Assembly (NCBI GenBank): GCA_903863035.1
Contig: CAIPAT010000372.1
Coordinates: 1-49,544, forward strand
Source of the DNA: an uncultured Lentisphaeria bacterium
GTDB lineage: Bacteria > Verrucomicrobiota > Lentisphaeria > Victivallales > Victivallaceae
DNA length: 49,544 nucleotides
Direction of reading: 5' to 3'
A model generated the notes under the pieces. The model saw only the letters and a list, made by a program, of their open reading frames with translations. It was not told the DNA's origin and did no database searches. Both the position numbers and the translations under genes were made by a program. Shown one piece after another: positions 27,101-34,891 of the stretch. How positions within the stretch are numbered: the first letter of the stretch is position 1; each line of letters begins with the position of its first letter.

Positions 27101-27136
27101 CACACTTGCTACTTGAATAAAGGCTTTAAAACTCAT
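24107..27136 (-). CDS. Large membrane-anchored TPR protein of the exosortase operon
   Basis: The 1009-residue protein has an N-terminal membrane anchor (VASVIIAIACIALIGYFALS) and then about 25 tetratricopeptide-like helical pairs. Such proteins occur as PrsT-like partners of PEP-CTERM/exopolysaccharide loci. The last four modules (about 665-1000) are near-copies of an 89-residue unit: SEVYAAAKDFKRADEVAEKAL, then APxWxCAGRRAMSxKDxxKAEKY, then ALxLEPGNAEAK. That fits recent tandem duplication. Co-directional with the substrate gene upstream and the exosortase 17 bases downstream. It presumably scaffolds protein assembly at the periplasmic face (inference). Confidence 0.85.
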   Translation of the reverse strand: MSFKAFIQVASVIIAIACIALIGYFALSYKNMADYMDEANLAINAEDYNRAAAILEGIISREVSNENAHRKLAVIYEQKGQPGTAVYYWRNVAKLNPLDRDVVLKIAENLLACRRYDEVVELLKPYLDSRKISVQEKICLCKAYQYNGQRKLAEPIVAEMLTAEPDNLSALLLKANMLASDGQHKAAAAIFNSINSESAGIKSAVLIGLGNCARAAGLMDKAEEYYLQALKAERNSVGPKFVLAGFYRDTGKNDKTSVLYWEILNRIPGSLEAIIPLAEIYAAKSDVPVLNRLIKEILVENKTAVASRNYIRAMIAFIHNDFSETSKLLKRSTAYWRRPAYQWMLFKTSLPLKDYPSVSDAAAQLLKVKDSERARKIIADAMGETASQAMLDEDYSYAEKLMNEIEQIDPVNKINARLLMLSKYRHGEYLEALRQAGTMLEFNPDSLEALEIQGRSLLQLNKPEKAAESFLKLIKMRPDSPVGLYLTAQAYRQAGNLVMAKEYIAKASKLSTEDSEIAEFAFMLCIEFKDYAGAENIARNLIKSDNRNTRALGWSLMGDIFNSKGNYAAAEDNYKKAYELDPDTLRYCFLYSEMLIKSGKTAEAGRLLDYFYSTKAVNPVVAFKMAFWEQKYGSVEKSVKIYEDLLHKMPYWNAVLVNLSEAYAALNDSRRADEFSEKAVFQSPEWAPVWICAGRRAMSRKDLLKADEHFIHALMLEPGNVEAKALLEQVRQMIAKDPDNVITLIKRSEAYAAAKDFKRAGEVAEKALQTAPQYAPAWVCAGRRAMSNKDFTKAEKYFTQALELEPGNAEAKSLLEQIGRSSANELRNKAAELMKSSEVYAAAKDFKRADEVAEKALNQAPEWASVWIFAGRRAMSGKDYAKAEKYIAQALILEPGNAEAKKLQEQIKQVMTEDLHNKAIELMKTSEVYAAARDFKHADEFAEKALSLAPAWPAVWIFAGRRAMSGKDYAKAEKYFVQALMLEPGNAEAKDLLGQARRTLSANQTKTEL
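24130..25110 (-). repeat. Four tandem ~267 bp coding repeats in the TPR gene
   Basis: Landmarks such as CTTCATCAGTTC (24366, 24633) and GCGCGGCGTCCGGC recur at about 267-270 base spacing. Identity is high between the two or three 3'-most units and falls toward the 5' side, as expected for stepwise duplication. Confidence 0.75.
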
Positions 27137-27196
27137 TTCTATAATCTTGCCTGTTTGTAAAATGTTATAATTTAAAGCTCCCGATAATCCATGATT

Positions 27197-27898
27197 TTAA
27201 AAAATATTGCGCCAGCCAACACTTCCGATCGCGATTATGCCTGCTACAAGAGTACAGATAATCGACGGTGCCGGCTGGCCCTGCGGCGGCGAACCGCTGT
27301 CGGCAGGCGCAACACTGATTGATACGAGACAATCATTAAAATCCAGATCAGCCCCCCAAACTTTCTTTGTACTTGGCAGATCGCCTACCCATTTATCCTC
27401 AAATCCGATTATCATTTGCTGCGAAGTTGAATCCGCCGTAACCACCGCATGCTGAACCCGGGTGATATTAGCCTCGTCAACGGTCCATGTCGTAAAACCC
27501 GGATTATTGGCCTGCTCGATCCAGAATCCGATTTTAGAGCCGGGGTCGGTGGTGATCGTAAAAGTCGAACCTGGAGTCATTGTCGAAGCGGCAGTACTGA
27601 AAACAGAGATTTTATTGCCGAAATCAGGAAGTCCGCTGGGCAGAATTTGCGCATAGCCGAAGTTGGTCACCTGATTAGAGCCGCCGATAAATGTCAGCGT
27701 GGTCCTGGAGCCGTCCTGAACTGCAAAATTGGCCATATCATTGCTGCCTTTGTAGTTAAAAGCCGGGGTTCTGCCATCTTTAAAATACCGGTCAACGCTG
27801 TCAGTGACACTGGCAGGAATATCTGCAATTTGAGAAAACGCAATTCCACTAACAAATATAATCAATATCGCCAAAATACTCTTCTTGTATAATTCCAT
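27197..27898 (-). CDS. Exported DUF4114-like protein with PEP-CTERM-type sorting signal (PAPS variant)
   Basis: The 233-residue protein has a signal peptide (KSILAILIIFVSGIAFSQ), a Thr/Ser-rich beta domain, the DUF4114-like motif GADLDFNDCLVSI (about 185-197), and a C-terminal tripartite tail: PAPS (about 210), a hydrophobic helix (IICTLVAGIIAIGSVG) and a basic end (WRNIF). This is the architecture of exosortase substrates, with PAPS in place of PEPS. It is the first gene of the operon leading to the exosortase, so it is the likely dedicated substrate. A promoter lies upstream at 27950-27979. Confidence 0.8.
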   Translation of the reverse strand: MELYKKSILAILIIFVSGIAFSQIADIPASVTDSVDRYFKDGRTPAFNYKGSNDMANFAVQDGSRTTLTFIGGSNQVTNFGYAQILPSGLPDFGNKISVFSTAASTMTPGSTFTITTDPGSKIGFWIEQANNPGFTTWTVDEANITRVQHAVVTADSTSQQMIIGFEDKWVGDLPSTKKVWGADLDFNDCLVSISVAPADSGSPPQGQPAPSIICTLVAGIIAIGSVGWRNIF

Positions 27899-27949
27899 TA
27901 AAAAACTCCATAGTTATTCTGGCGCAAAAATTTATAACCCGGCAATCTT

Positions 27950-27979
27950 ATTATAATACTTAATTAAGCACAATGCAAA
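27950..27979 (-). promoter_or_regulatory. Promoter of the exosortase operon
   Basis: On the minus strand TTGCAT (27974-27979), N18, TATAAT (27950-27955). The predicted transcript starts about 45 bases before the substrate gene ATG. This is the best -10 in the region. Confidence 0.5.
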
Positions 27980-28124
27980 TTAGAAAAGTTGCCCCGTATG
28001 GCTATGGTTTATCACGCAAACCACAAAATGTTTCAATCTCAGGCATTTCTCCGGCATGATCCGGCGCCGAAAGTTGGTTGTTAAAACGGCAAAATATATT
28101 CGGTTGTGAAATCACGTCTTGTGA

Positions 28125-29183
28125 TTATAGTTCAATCATCTTCCCGGTGCGGAAAGATTCATCAGCTGCCAGCACTATTTTCGTGCTGTTTATCGCATCA
28201 TCCCAATGTGCAGACAATTCAATATCATGCTTAATCGCATTCATAAAATACTGTTGCTCCCGTTCACACAGTTCCTGATGCACAGGCTCATCAATCATTT
28301 CGACGTACTTGTCCTTTTCGATAAATTTGCCGTCAGCATCAATTTTCCCGGAATGTATCAGCAACCGGTCGGTTTTGGTATGAGAATCAATATTATCCGA
28401 TGCGGTATCTTTACTGGCGATAATGCTTACCGCGCCGTCCGGCCCGATAACATCTTTAACAAAATAAGCGGTTTCGCTGATCATCGGCCCCCAGCCAGCT
28501 TCATACCAGCCGACCGAGCCGTCGGCAAAAACCACCTGGAGCTGACCATAATTATACATGTCCGGGGCGATTTCTCTGCTCAACCGGGCACCGATCGCGC
28601 TTACGCGCACCGGCCTTGATCTGGTCATCTGGCACATCACGTCCACATAATGCACCCCGCAGTCAACTATCGGAGAAATCGATTTAAGCAGATTTTTATG
28701 CTTATTCCATTGGTTGCCGCTGCTTTGCTGATTAAGATTCATCCGCATGACCAGCGGTTTGCCCAGGGTCTGCGCCAGTTCAATGAATTTCATCCAGGAA
28801 GGATGATGCCGCAGGATGTAGCCGATTACCAGTTTCCGCCTCCGCTGACGGGCGACTTCAACCACTGATTCCGCTTCGGCAACAGTCCTTCCAATCGGCT
28901 TTTCCAGAAAAACATGCGCCCCCGCATTCATCGCCTTGATCGCATATTCGGCATGAGTATCAGGATAGGTATTAACCGAAACGGCATCCGGGCGAGTAAT
29001 CCTCAACGCTTCATCATAATCATTAAACCGTCCGGCAATGCCAAGTTCGTCAGCCAGCGCGATACAACCAGGCCCGCGGCTTACCACGCCGACGATCTCA
29101 AATTCCTCAATCTTCTTATACGCTTTTGCATGTGATGCCCCCATCTGTCCGCACCCCGCCACCAATACCCTGATTTTTTGCAT
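28125..29183 (-). CDS. Gfo/Idh/MocA-family oxidoreductase
   Basis: The 352-residue NAD(P)-dependent dehydrogenase has a Rossmann opening (IRVLVAGCGQMGASHAKAY, about 3-21), the family EKPIGRTVAEAESVVE (EKP lysine about 95) and a C-terminal sheet domain with IVDCGVHYVDVMCQM, where the His/Asp of the family active site (GxHxxD) is seen. These enzymes oxidise or epimerise sugars and inositols. I start at ATG 29183; the reading frame upstream to 29402 has no homology and no ribosome site. The substrate is unknown and neighbours give no clear pathway. Confidence 0.9.
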   Translation of the reverse strand: MQKIRVLVAGCGQMGASHAKAYKKIEEFEIVGVVSRGPGCIALADELGIAGRFNDYDEALRITRPDAVSVNTYPDTHAEYAIKAMNAGAHVFLEKPIGRTVAEAESVVEVARQRRRKLVIGYILRHHPSWMKFIELAQTLGKPLVMRMNLNQQSSGNQWNKHKNLLKSISPIVDCGVHYVDVMCQMTRSRPVRVSAIGARLSREIAPDMYNYGQLQVVFADGSVGWYEAGWGPMISETAYFVKDVIGPDGAVSIIASKDTASDNIDSHTKTDRLLIHSGKIDADGKFIEKDKYVEMIDEPVHQELCEREQQYFMNAIKHDIELSAHWDDAINSTKIVLAADESFRTGKMIEL

Positions 29184-29467
29184 AAATATAAACCATTCAT
29201 TTAAAACGTTTGAATTATGTTTTAAATTACTCCATCTACCATAAAAGTCAATAGATTTATACTGTGGCGATGGCGACATTGAAAAACTATGGTATAACTC
29301 CAACTGGAGCAAAAACTCCAGAGACTGACAAGGTTTATGCTCAAGTGTGTTCTGAAATCTCCGTGCATGGTTAAGTTTTTCCGGTTTTAGCAACTGGTGC
29401 ACTTTAAAATTTCAGGTAATATGATATTATTGATAGTTCGAATTCAGAATAACAGGAAACGAACTAT

Positions 29468-31291
29468 ATGGCAGAGGCGTTAAAAACAGCAGATACGAAA
29501 AAGAGTAAATATGAATGGCTTTATATTGTGCTGCTCATATTAATTCCGTTTGTCACTTTTATCGCAGGGGCTGATTACCCGTTCATGCTGGAATGGGATG
29601 ACAGCGGACTCATCACAGAAAATACCCGATTGATTCCGTCATTCGAGAACTTTAAATATTTTCTCAGCAACGTCACCTATACGCAAATGATTTTTTCGCC
29701 GGCTTTGATGTATTCTCTGATGCTGGATCGCTGGCTGTTCGGATTGAACGCGCTTGGCTACCATATCCATAATATTTTGCTGCACAGTATCGCGGCATTA
29801 CTGCTGTACGGCATCGCCCGGCATCTTGGAATAAGAAGCTGGATTGCTTTTTTTATCGCAGTACTCTGGGCTGTCCATCCGCAACGGGTGGAATCCGTGA
29901 TATGGATAACTGAGCGCAAAGATGTTCTGGCAGGAGTGTTCTCTTTCGCGGCTATGCTGACGTTCATGCGGGCGTTTGACCGTCGGCAAATACCTTACTG
30001 GGCGATCGTATTGCTGCTGCTGGCAATGGCGACCAAACCATCGACTTTGACTATGCCGGGAATCATGGTGATCTATGCGTTATGCCGACGGCGGGAATGG
30101 GGGATTGCTAAATATCTTTGGCCGGTAGTGACGGCGACGATGGCATTTTATGTTTATTCTTACATTGTTTCACATGCCAATATGGTGGGTACCGCCGATG
30201 TAATGCCGCGATTGTTACTTGTCCCGCTGCATAATGCGTTTTGGTATCTGATTACAGCGGTTGTACCGTTTGAGCTTAATCCGATTTATCCACGGGTGGG
30301 ATTTGATCTTCATACGCTGGGTGTCCTGACAGCCGGCGTAATCTTAGTCGCCGCCTGCGCCGCGGCGCCGTTGTTATACAAGATTTCCTGGAAAGATTTC
30401 TTATTTAAAACGTTGTCTTTTGCCGGGGTGTGGTTATGCTGCTTTCTGCCGGTAAGCGCAATAATGATGCGTTTCAGCAATACTGATTATTGCGATCGCT
30501 ATAATTATCTGCTGTCAGCCGTCGTATGGATCGGTATCGGGATGCTCGTCGAAAAGCTCGTATCCAAAAATGATTCGTCGAGAAACTTGAGGATTATCAT
30601 TACAGGTTCAATCTGCATTGCCTCCGTATATATTTTTCTGAGCATAAGTTACATCCCCGCCTGGCGCGACACCAAAACTCTCTTTATGCGGGCGCTGGAA
30701 ATACCTTACCCCAATGTTAAAGCCATTGAAGGCCTGGGCAGGGTAGGGCTGCGCCGGAACGACCCGGAAACCCTGGAACTGGCCGGCAATATGTTTATCG
30801 GCCTGTCCAGAGAAAGCAAAAATATTCTGCTGTCCGAAGAAGTCAAAGATCCTGTTTCAGATTATTATACTGGAGTATTTTATTCAGGGATGAGTCTGCT
30901 GAAGGCAAGCAAACCGCTGGAAGCGCTGGAAGTGTTCAGGCTTGCCGAGACGGCATATTATAAAAAAGAACTCCGGATATATGCGGCTGACGAGTATCTG
31001 TCATTTCTATGGAGCAGCCTGGCATCGTGCTACCTGGCTGCCGGCAGGCCGGATGACGCATTGCGCTGTCTTAAAGTTCAGCAGCCATTACTTAATCAGG
31101 AGTCTGCTGATGCTTATTTCTGCCGCGGCTTGATTGCTTTTCTCCAGCAGGATTTTCAACTGGCCAGGCGCGAATGGGACAAGGCTTACTCGCTGCGTCC
31201 TGATGACGTGAATATTCAGCATAATCTGAAAAAGGTCGAATTAAAGATTAATTCGACGAATATTCCCTATAAGGTTGAAAATTCAAAATAG
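29468..31291 (+). CDS. TMTC-like multi-pass membrane protein with TPR tail
   Basis: The 607-residue protein has roughly ten membrane helices (about 20-390) followed by TPR-like helices (about 440-600). Motifs shared with bacterial TMTC/O-mannosyltransferase-like proteins include EWDDSGLI (acidic loop 1 motif), FGLNALGYHIHNILLH, VHPQRVESVIWITERKDVLAGVF and YCDRYNYL. Animal TMTC proteins transfer mannose from a lipid donor, and the bacterial role is uncharacterised. The last codons (PYKVENSK and TAG) lie in the end of repeat X3, so the C-terminus was set by the insertion. Confidence 0.8.
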   Translation: MAEALKTADTKKSKYEWLYIVLLILIPFVTFIAGADYPFMLEWDDSGLITENTRLIPSFENFKYFLSNVTYTQMIFSPALMYSLMLDRWLFGLNALGYHIHNILLHSIAALLLYGIARHLGIRSWIAFFIAVLWAVHPQRVESVIWITERKDVLAGVFSFAAMLTFMRAFDRRQIPYWAIVLLLLAMATKPSTLTMPGIMVIYALCRRREWGIAKYLWPVVTATMAFYVYSYIVSHANMVGTADVMPRLLLVPLHNAFWYLITAVVPFELNPIYPRVGFDLHTLGVLTAGVILVAACAAAPLLYKISWKDFLFKTLSFAGVWLCCFLPVSAIMMRFSNTDYCDRYNYLLSAVVWIGIGMLVEKLVSKNDSSRNLRIIITGSICIASVYIFLSISYIPAWRDTKTLFMRALEIPYPNVKAIEGLGRVGLRRNDPETLELAGNMFIGLSRESKNILLSEEVKDPVSDYYTGVFYSGMSLLKASKPLEALEVFRLAETAYYKKELRIYAADEYLSFLWSSLASCYLAAGRPDDALRCLKVQQPLLNQESADAYFCRGLIAFLQQDFQLARREWDKAYSLRPDDVNIQHNLKKVELKINSTNIPYKVENSK

Positions 31292-31451
31292 ATTGCGAAG
31301 ATTTTTAGTTTTACATAGTACTAGTGTCTTGCGACCGTCTTTTTCCGTTCCTTCTTCAGGCGATGCGGGTATCGCCCGTCGGCCGGATCGGAAAAATCCA
31401 ATCCACAATCCTACTTGTCTATGTCAAATTTTCAACCTGATATAGAGTATA
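31261..31451 (-). repeat. Family X repeat, copy X3 (~190 bp)
   Basis: The left end is CTATAAGGTTGAAAATTC and the right end CAACCTGATATAGAGTATA (inverted match). The interior hairpin GGCGAT-GCGGGT-ATCGCC keeps the stem of other copies with a different loop. It overlaps the last 31 bases of the TMTC-like gene. The remaining bases to 31598 hold no gene; a weak promoter (TTGTCT-N16-TACTTT, 31524-31551) may serve the MlaA fusion gene. Confidence 0.75.
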
Positions 31452-31598
31452 AAATTCCACTCCGGCAACCTTTTGCTATATATTGATTTTTGATTAATTT
31501 ATGTCGTCATAAAATTTTTGTGCTTGTCTTCTGCGTTTGTAGTGTTACTTTTTATAAGCATTTCTATTCATGATGTATATGTTTTAAGGAATAATTTT

Positions 31599-34043
31599 GT
31601 GCGAATTGATAAATTTTTAATATGTTTGGCCGGGGTGGTGCTGCTTGCCGGATGTACTTCTGTGCCATCGGCGGATCCTGATCCGCAACCGGTGCAGCCA
31701 GTTCAAACCAAGGCGGAAAAGGCCATCACGGCAAAGCCTGCTCAGCAGCAAATTCCCGGAAAGTCTCAACCCGCGGTGGAAGATAATGAGAAAAAGGCGG
31801 CGTCCGCGGCAGTTGATAACACGCCTGAAGCAACAGCAAAAGCTGAAGTCAAAGTAAATCAGCCGCTGGATTTATCCGAAAAACTCACCGGCCAGGACTC
31901 GATTGAAGGGTTCAACCGCACCATGTACAGTGTAAACCACTTTTTCGTGCGCTGGGTTTTTCGTCCGATCGGTTCCGTCTATGGTTCAATTATTCCGCGA
32001 CCGGGGATTGACGCGATCAACCGTTTTACTGACAACCTTGGATTTCCGGTGCGTATGTTCAGTTGTTTCTGCGAAGCTAAATTCGGCGGCGGCGGAATTG
32101 AATTTTTGCGTTTTCTCTCCAATACTACACTCGGAGTTGCAGGATTTTTTGAAGTCGCAGACCCGTGGTTCGGATTGCGGCGTCAGGACGATGATTTCGG
32201 CAAGGCGTTCTATTGCTGGGGTATCGGGAGCGGATGTTATTTATTCCTGCCCGGCGCCGGCCCGGCGAATGTCCGCGATGGCGTCGGCAAGATTTTCGAC
32301 TACGCGTTCGATCCCAAATCATATATCTATTTTGGGCAGACTTTCACCTATCTGAATCTCGGGACCAGGCAATATGCGGATTATGAGCGCATGTCGCTGG
32401 CCAATTGCGATCCGTATCAACTCTTTAAAGATTTAGGCGGCATCAAACGGGAGCTGACATTGACGGACTGGAGTCCGGTTCCGAAGCAGAGCACAGAAGC
32501 TAAACCTGCTCCCGCAGATCAGAAGACGGTTGCGAAAGATTCTTCGCCTGTTGTGCAAAAAACCGCAGTTATACCGCCAATGCCAGTCAGACCGGAAGTT
32601 TCTCCGCTGCTGTCGCAATTTGGAAATGACGTTATCAGGCTGAATGATTACTACTCGCAGGGAGCCGCAATTGACACTCTAAGAATGACAATGTTCAATA
32701 TGCAGCAGGACGAAGTTTCAATGTGGGTTGATCTGGCCTGGTGGAACAGCGACTTTCCGAATCAGGGGTCTGTCCGTTCCGTAAAGATTCACGCTGATAA
32801 ACCGGCAATGGATTATAAAATCTGGTATCAGGATAAAAAAGATGCCCCGCTGGCAATTGTTATCCCCGGCTTAGGCGGTCATTGCACCAGCACTACCGCA
32901 GGGGCGATGGCGGAAGTTCTTTATGTCCACGGTTATTCGGTGGTGACCATGAGCAACGGGTTGAACTGGGAATTCATGGAATCAGCATCCTCTGTATTGG
33001 TGCCGGGCTGCACCCCGGTTGATGCCGCTGACGTCCGGAACGCAGCCTGCAAAATACTGGAAGACCTGACGGTAAACAAAGATTTGAAACCTGAGCGTAA
33101 AGTAATGGTCGGGCTGTCTATGGGGGCGCTGCATACGCTGTTTGTCGCTCAATTGGAAATGACAGAAGACAAACTGGGTATAGACCGGTATGTTGCGATT
33201 AATCCGCCGGTTAACTTGAAATACGGCTTGAATGAGCTGGATAGATATTACAATACTATGCACGAATGGGGCGACGACCAGCAGCAATTCAAGCACATGA
33301 TGAATGCGGCCGGAAAGTTTATGATGATGATCAAACATAAATACCCGTGGAAAGATTATACGGAAAATACTTCAAGCAGTAATGCCGCAGTAAAAGACAA
33401 AAAAGACTCCGCGGTTGAAGCATCGTTAAATCCATACAAAGTAAGTCTGGATGAAAATGAAGCCAGAGTACTGGTCGGATACAGCTTCAAGCGGACTCTT
33501 GACGAGATAATTGTTTCGATTCATCACCGTCAGAATCTGGGTATCCTTGCAACGCCTTACAGCTGGGGCAACCGGACGGCATTGTACCATGAACTCGTAG
33601 ACTATTCATTCAACAAATATCTGGATACTTTTGCCATAAAATATTATTCAGAAAAATGGCAGCGTCAGGTCACGGCGGACGAGCTGAACCGCCAATCCAG
33701 CCTGACTGCAATCGGGACGCAGATGGCGGCAAACTCCAAAGTCAGGGTCATTCATTCCTTGAATGACTTCCTGGAGAGCGATACTGACCGGATCTGGCTG
33801 AAAAATACTTTCACCAGCAGAATTGTATTTTTTGAATACGGCGGTCACCTGGGCAATCTTTATCTGAAAAAACTGCATGATATTATGTTAAGCATGCTGG
33901 ACAACAAATTACCTATCGGAGTGTATTTAATGTCGTCTCCTGTCGCGCTGCCGGGATTTGTTCAGGAAATAAAACAAGATGAACCGGTCAATACGACGCT
34001 CTTCGATGCATTTGGAGATGTATATTCTCCCGCATATTATTAA
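31599..34043 (+). CDS. Lipoprotein fusing MlaA (VacJ) to an alpha/beta hydrolase
   Basis: The 814-residue protein has a lipobox LLAGC (Cys near residue 19), a Pro/Ala/Gln-rich linker, an MlaA domain (about 105-260: EGFNRTMYSVNHFFVRWVFRPIGSVY, GFPVRMFSC, LGVAGFFEVADPWFG, LPGAGPANVRDGVG), a second linker, and a hydrolase domain (about 375-790) with oxyanion strand AIVIPGLGG, nucleophile GLSMGALH, candidate Asp in HSLNDFLES and His in EYGGHLG. MlaA removes phospholipid from the outer leaflet; the hydrolase suggests on-site lipid cleavage (inference). GTG 31599 is the start, 8 bases after AAGGA; a TTG further upstream is not credible. Confidence 0.85.
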   Translation: MRIDKFLICLAGVVLLAGCTSVPSADPDPQPVQPVQTKAEKAITAKPAQQQIPGKSQPAVEDNEKKAASAAVDNTPEATAKAEVKVNQPLDLSEKLTGQDSIEGFNRTMYSVNHFFVRWVFRPIGSVYGSIIPRPGIDAINRFTDNLGFPVRMFSCFCEAKFGGGGIEFLRFLSNTTLGVAGFFEVADPWFGLRRQDDDFGKAFYCWGIGSGCYLFLPGAGPANVRDGVGKIFDYAFDPKSYIYFGQTFTYLNLGTRQYADYERMSLANCDPYQLFKDLGGIKRELTLTDWSPVPKQSTEAKPAPADQKTVAKDSSPVVQKTAVIPPMPVRPEVSPLLSQFGNDVIRLNDYYSQGAAIDTLRMTMFNMQQDEVSMWVDLAWWNSDFPNQGSVRSVKIHADKPAMDYKIWYQDKKDAPLAIVIPGLGGHCTSTTAGAMAEVLYVHGYSVVTMSNGLNWEFMESASSVLVPGCTPVDAADVRNAACKILEDLTVNKDLKPERKVMVGLSMGALHTLFVAQLEMTEDKLGIDRYVAINPPVNLKYGLNELDRYYNTMHEWGDDQQQFKHMMNAAGKFMMMIKHKYPWKDYTENTSSSNAAVKDKKDSAVEASLNPYKVSLDENEARVLVGYSFKRTLDEIIVSIHHRQNLGILATPYSWGNRTALYHELVDYSFNKYLDTFAIKYYSEKWQRQVTADELNRQSSLTAIGTQMAANSKVRVIHSLNDFLESDTDRIWLKNTFTSRIVFFEYGGHLGNLYLKKLHDIMLSMLDNKLPIGVYLMSSPVALPGFVQEIKQDEPVNTTLFDAFGDVYSPAYY

Positions 34044-34405
34044 TAATTAACTGAAAATAAGCGTAATATTTAACCGTAAAACGCATAAAAATGTAAATAT
34101 TATTAAAAAAAGTCAATTCCACCATTGAATTTAACATTTTTTTTTGCTATGCTAATCATAATAAATATTTTTTTGTAAATGTTTGAAAATAACTTCAAAA
34201 ATATAGGAGTTATGACAGAACTGCAAGATAATTTACGGCTGTCACCGCATTGCGTTGTCCCCATGACTGTCCGTTGAATTTTTCGCAGTTGAGTTTAATA
34301 ATCAGGAAAAGTTAAAGTAAGGATTGTCAAAAATCTAATCGCAGGGGACAGCAAAAAACGTCTTAAACAGAACTAGAGTCACAAGCAGTGAGGGATCAAG
34401 AAAAA
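34044..34405 (+). promoter_or_regulatory. Promoter and long 5' leader of the RRM gene
   Basis: TTGAAT (34125-34130), N17, TATGCT (34148-34153) gives a good promoter about 250 bases upstream of the RRM start. The leader contains no open frame of note. Cold-shock and RNA-chaperone genes often carry such long leaders that fold with temperature; whether this one does is untested. Confidence 0.5.
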
Positions 34406-34810
34406 ATGAACATCTACGTCGGGAATCTGCCTTATACGTTGAGTGAAGGCGAATTGGAAGAAGCGTTTGGCGCTTTCGGTCAGGTAACTTCAGCTAGAAT
34501 CATCAATGACAAATTCACCGGAAGGTCAAAAGGTTTCGGTTTTGTCGAAATGGCTCAGGATGCTGAAGCACGGGCAGCTATCGAAAAACTCAATAACACC
34601 GAATTCGGCGGACGCACTATTGTTGCAAACGAAGCTCGTCCCCGTGAAGAAAAAGCTCCCGGCGACCGCCCGTTCAGAGGCGGCGGCGATAGAGGCGGCG
34701 ATAGAGGCGGTGACCGTCCGTTCAGAGGCGGCGGCGATAGAGGTGCCGATAGAGGCGGCGATAGAGGCGGACGCAGAGATGACAGAGGCGGACGCGACAG
34801 CCGCTGGTAA
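34406..34810 (+). CDS. RNA-binding protein with RRM domain and RGG-like tail
   Basis: The 134-residue protein has a single RRM (about 1-80) with RNP2 IYVGNL and RNP1 KGFGFVEM and a repetitive tail (about 88-134) of DRPFRGGGDRGGDRGG units with RGG/GDR motifs. It resembles the cyanobacterial Rbp family, small cold-inducible RNA chaperones. The tail is encoded by short repeated bases (GGCGGCGATAGA), so length variation between strains is expected. ATG 34406 gives the first conserved residues; a GTG at 34388 is also in frame. A terminator follows. Confidence 0.9.
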   Translation: MNIYVGNLPYTLSEGELEEAFGAFGQVTSARIINDKFTGRSKGFGFVEMAQDAEARAAIEKLNNTEFGGRTIVANEARPREEKAPGDRPFRGGGDRGGDRGGDRPFRGGGDRGADRGGDRGGRRDDRGGRDSRW

Positions 34811-34842
34811 TTCATCCGTCTTACTATAAAGCTGTTACAAAA

Positions 34843-34873
34843 GCTGCATTCCATAAAGAGTGCGGCTTTTTTT
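34843..34873 (+). terminator. Terminator after the RRM gene
   Basis: GCTGCATTC pairs with GAGTGCGGC (two G-U pairs) over a short loop, followed by seven T. It also separates the convergent mlaD gene. Confidence 0.7.
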
Positions 34874-34891
34874 ATGACTGTTTCACCACTC

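Noticed and set aside
29280..29320. Small CTCCA/TGGAG hairpin upstream of the TMTC-like gene
   Set aside because: Stem of only five bases with no T run; too weak to call.
31518..31598. Upstream TTG start of the MlaA fusion
   Set aside because: It would put 27 unrelated residues before the signal peptide; AAGGA-N8-GTG at 31599 is better.
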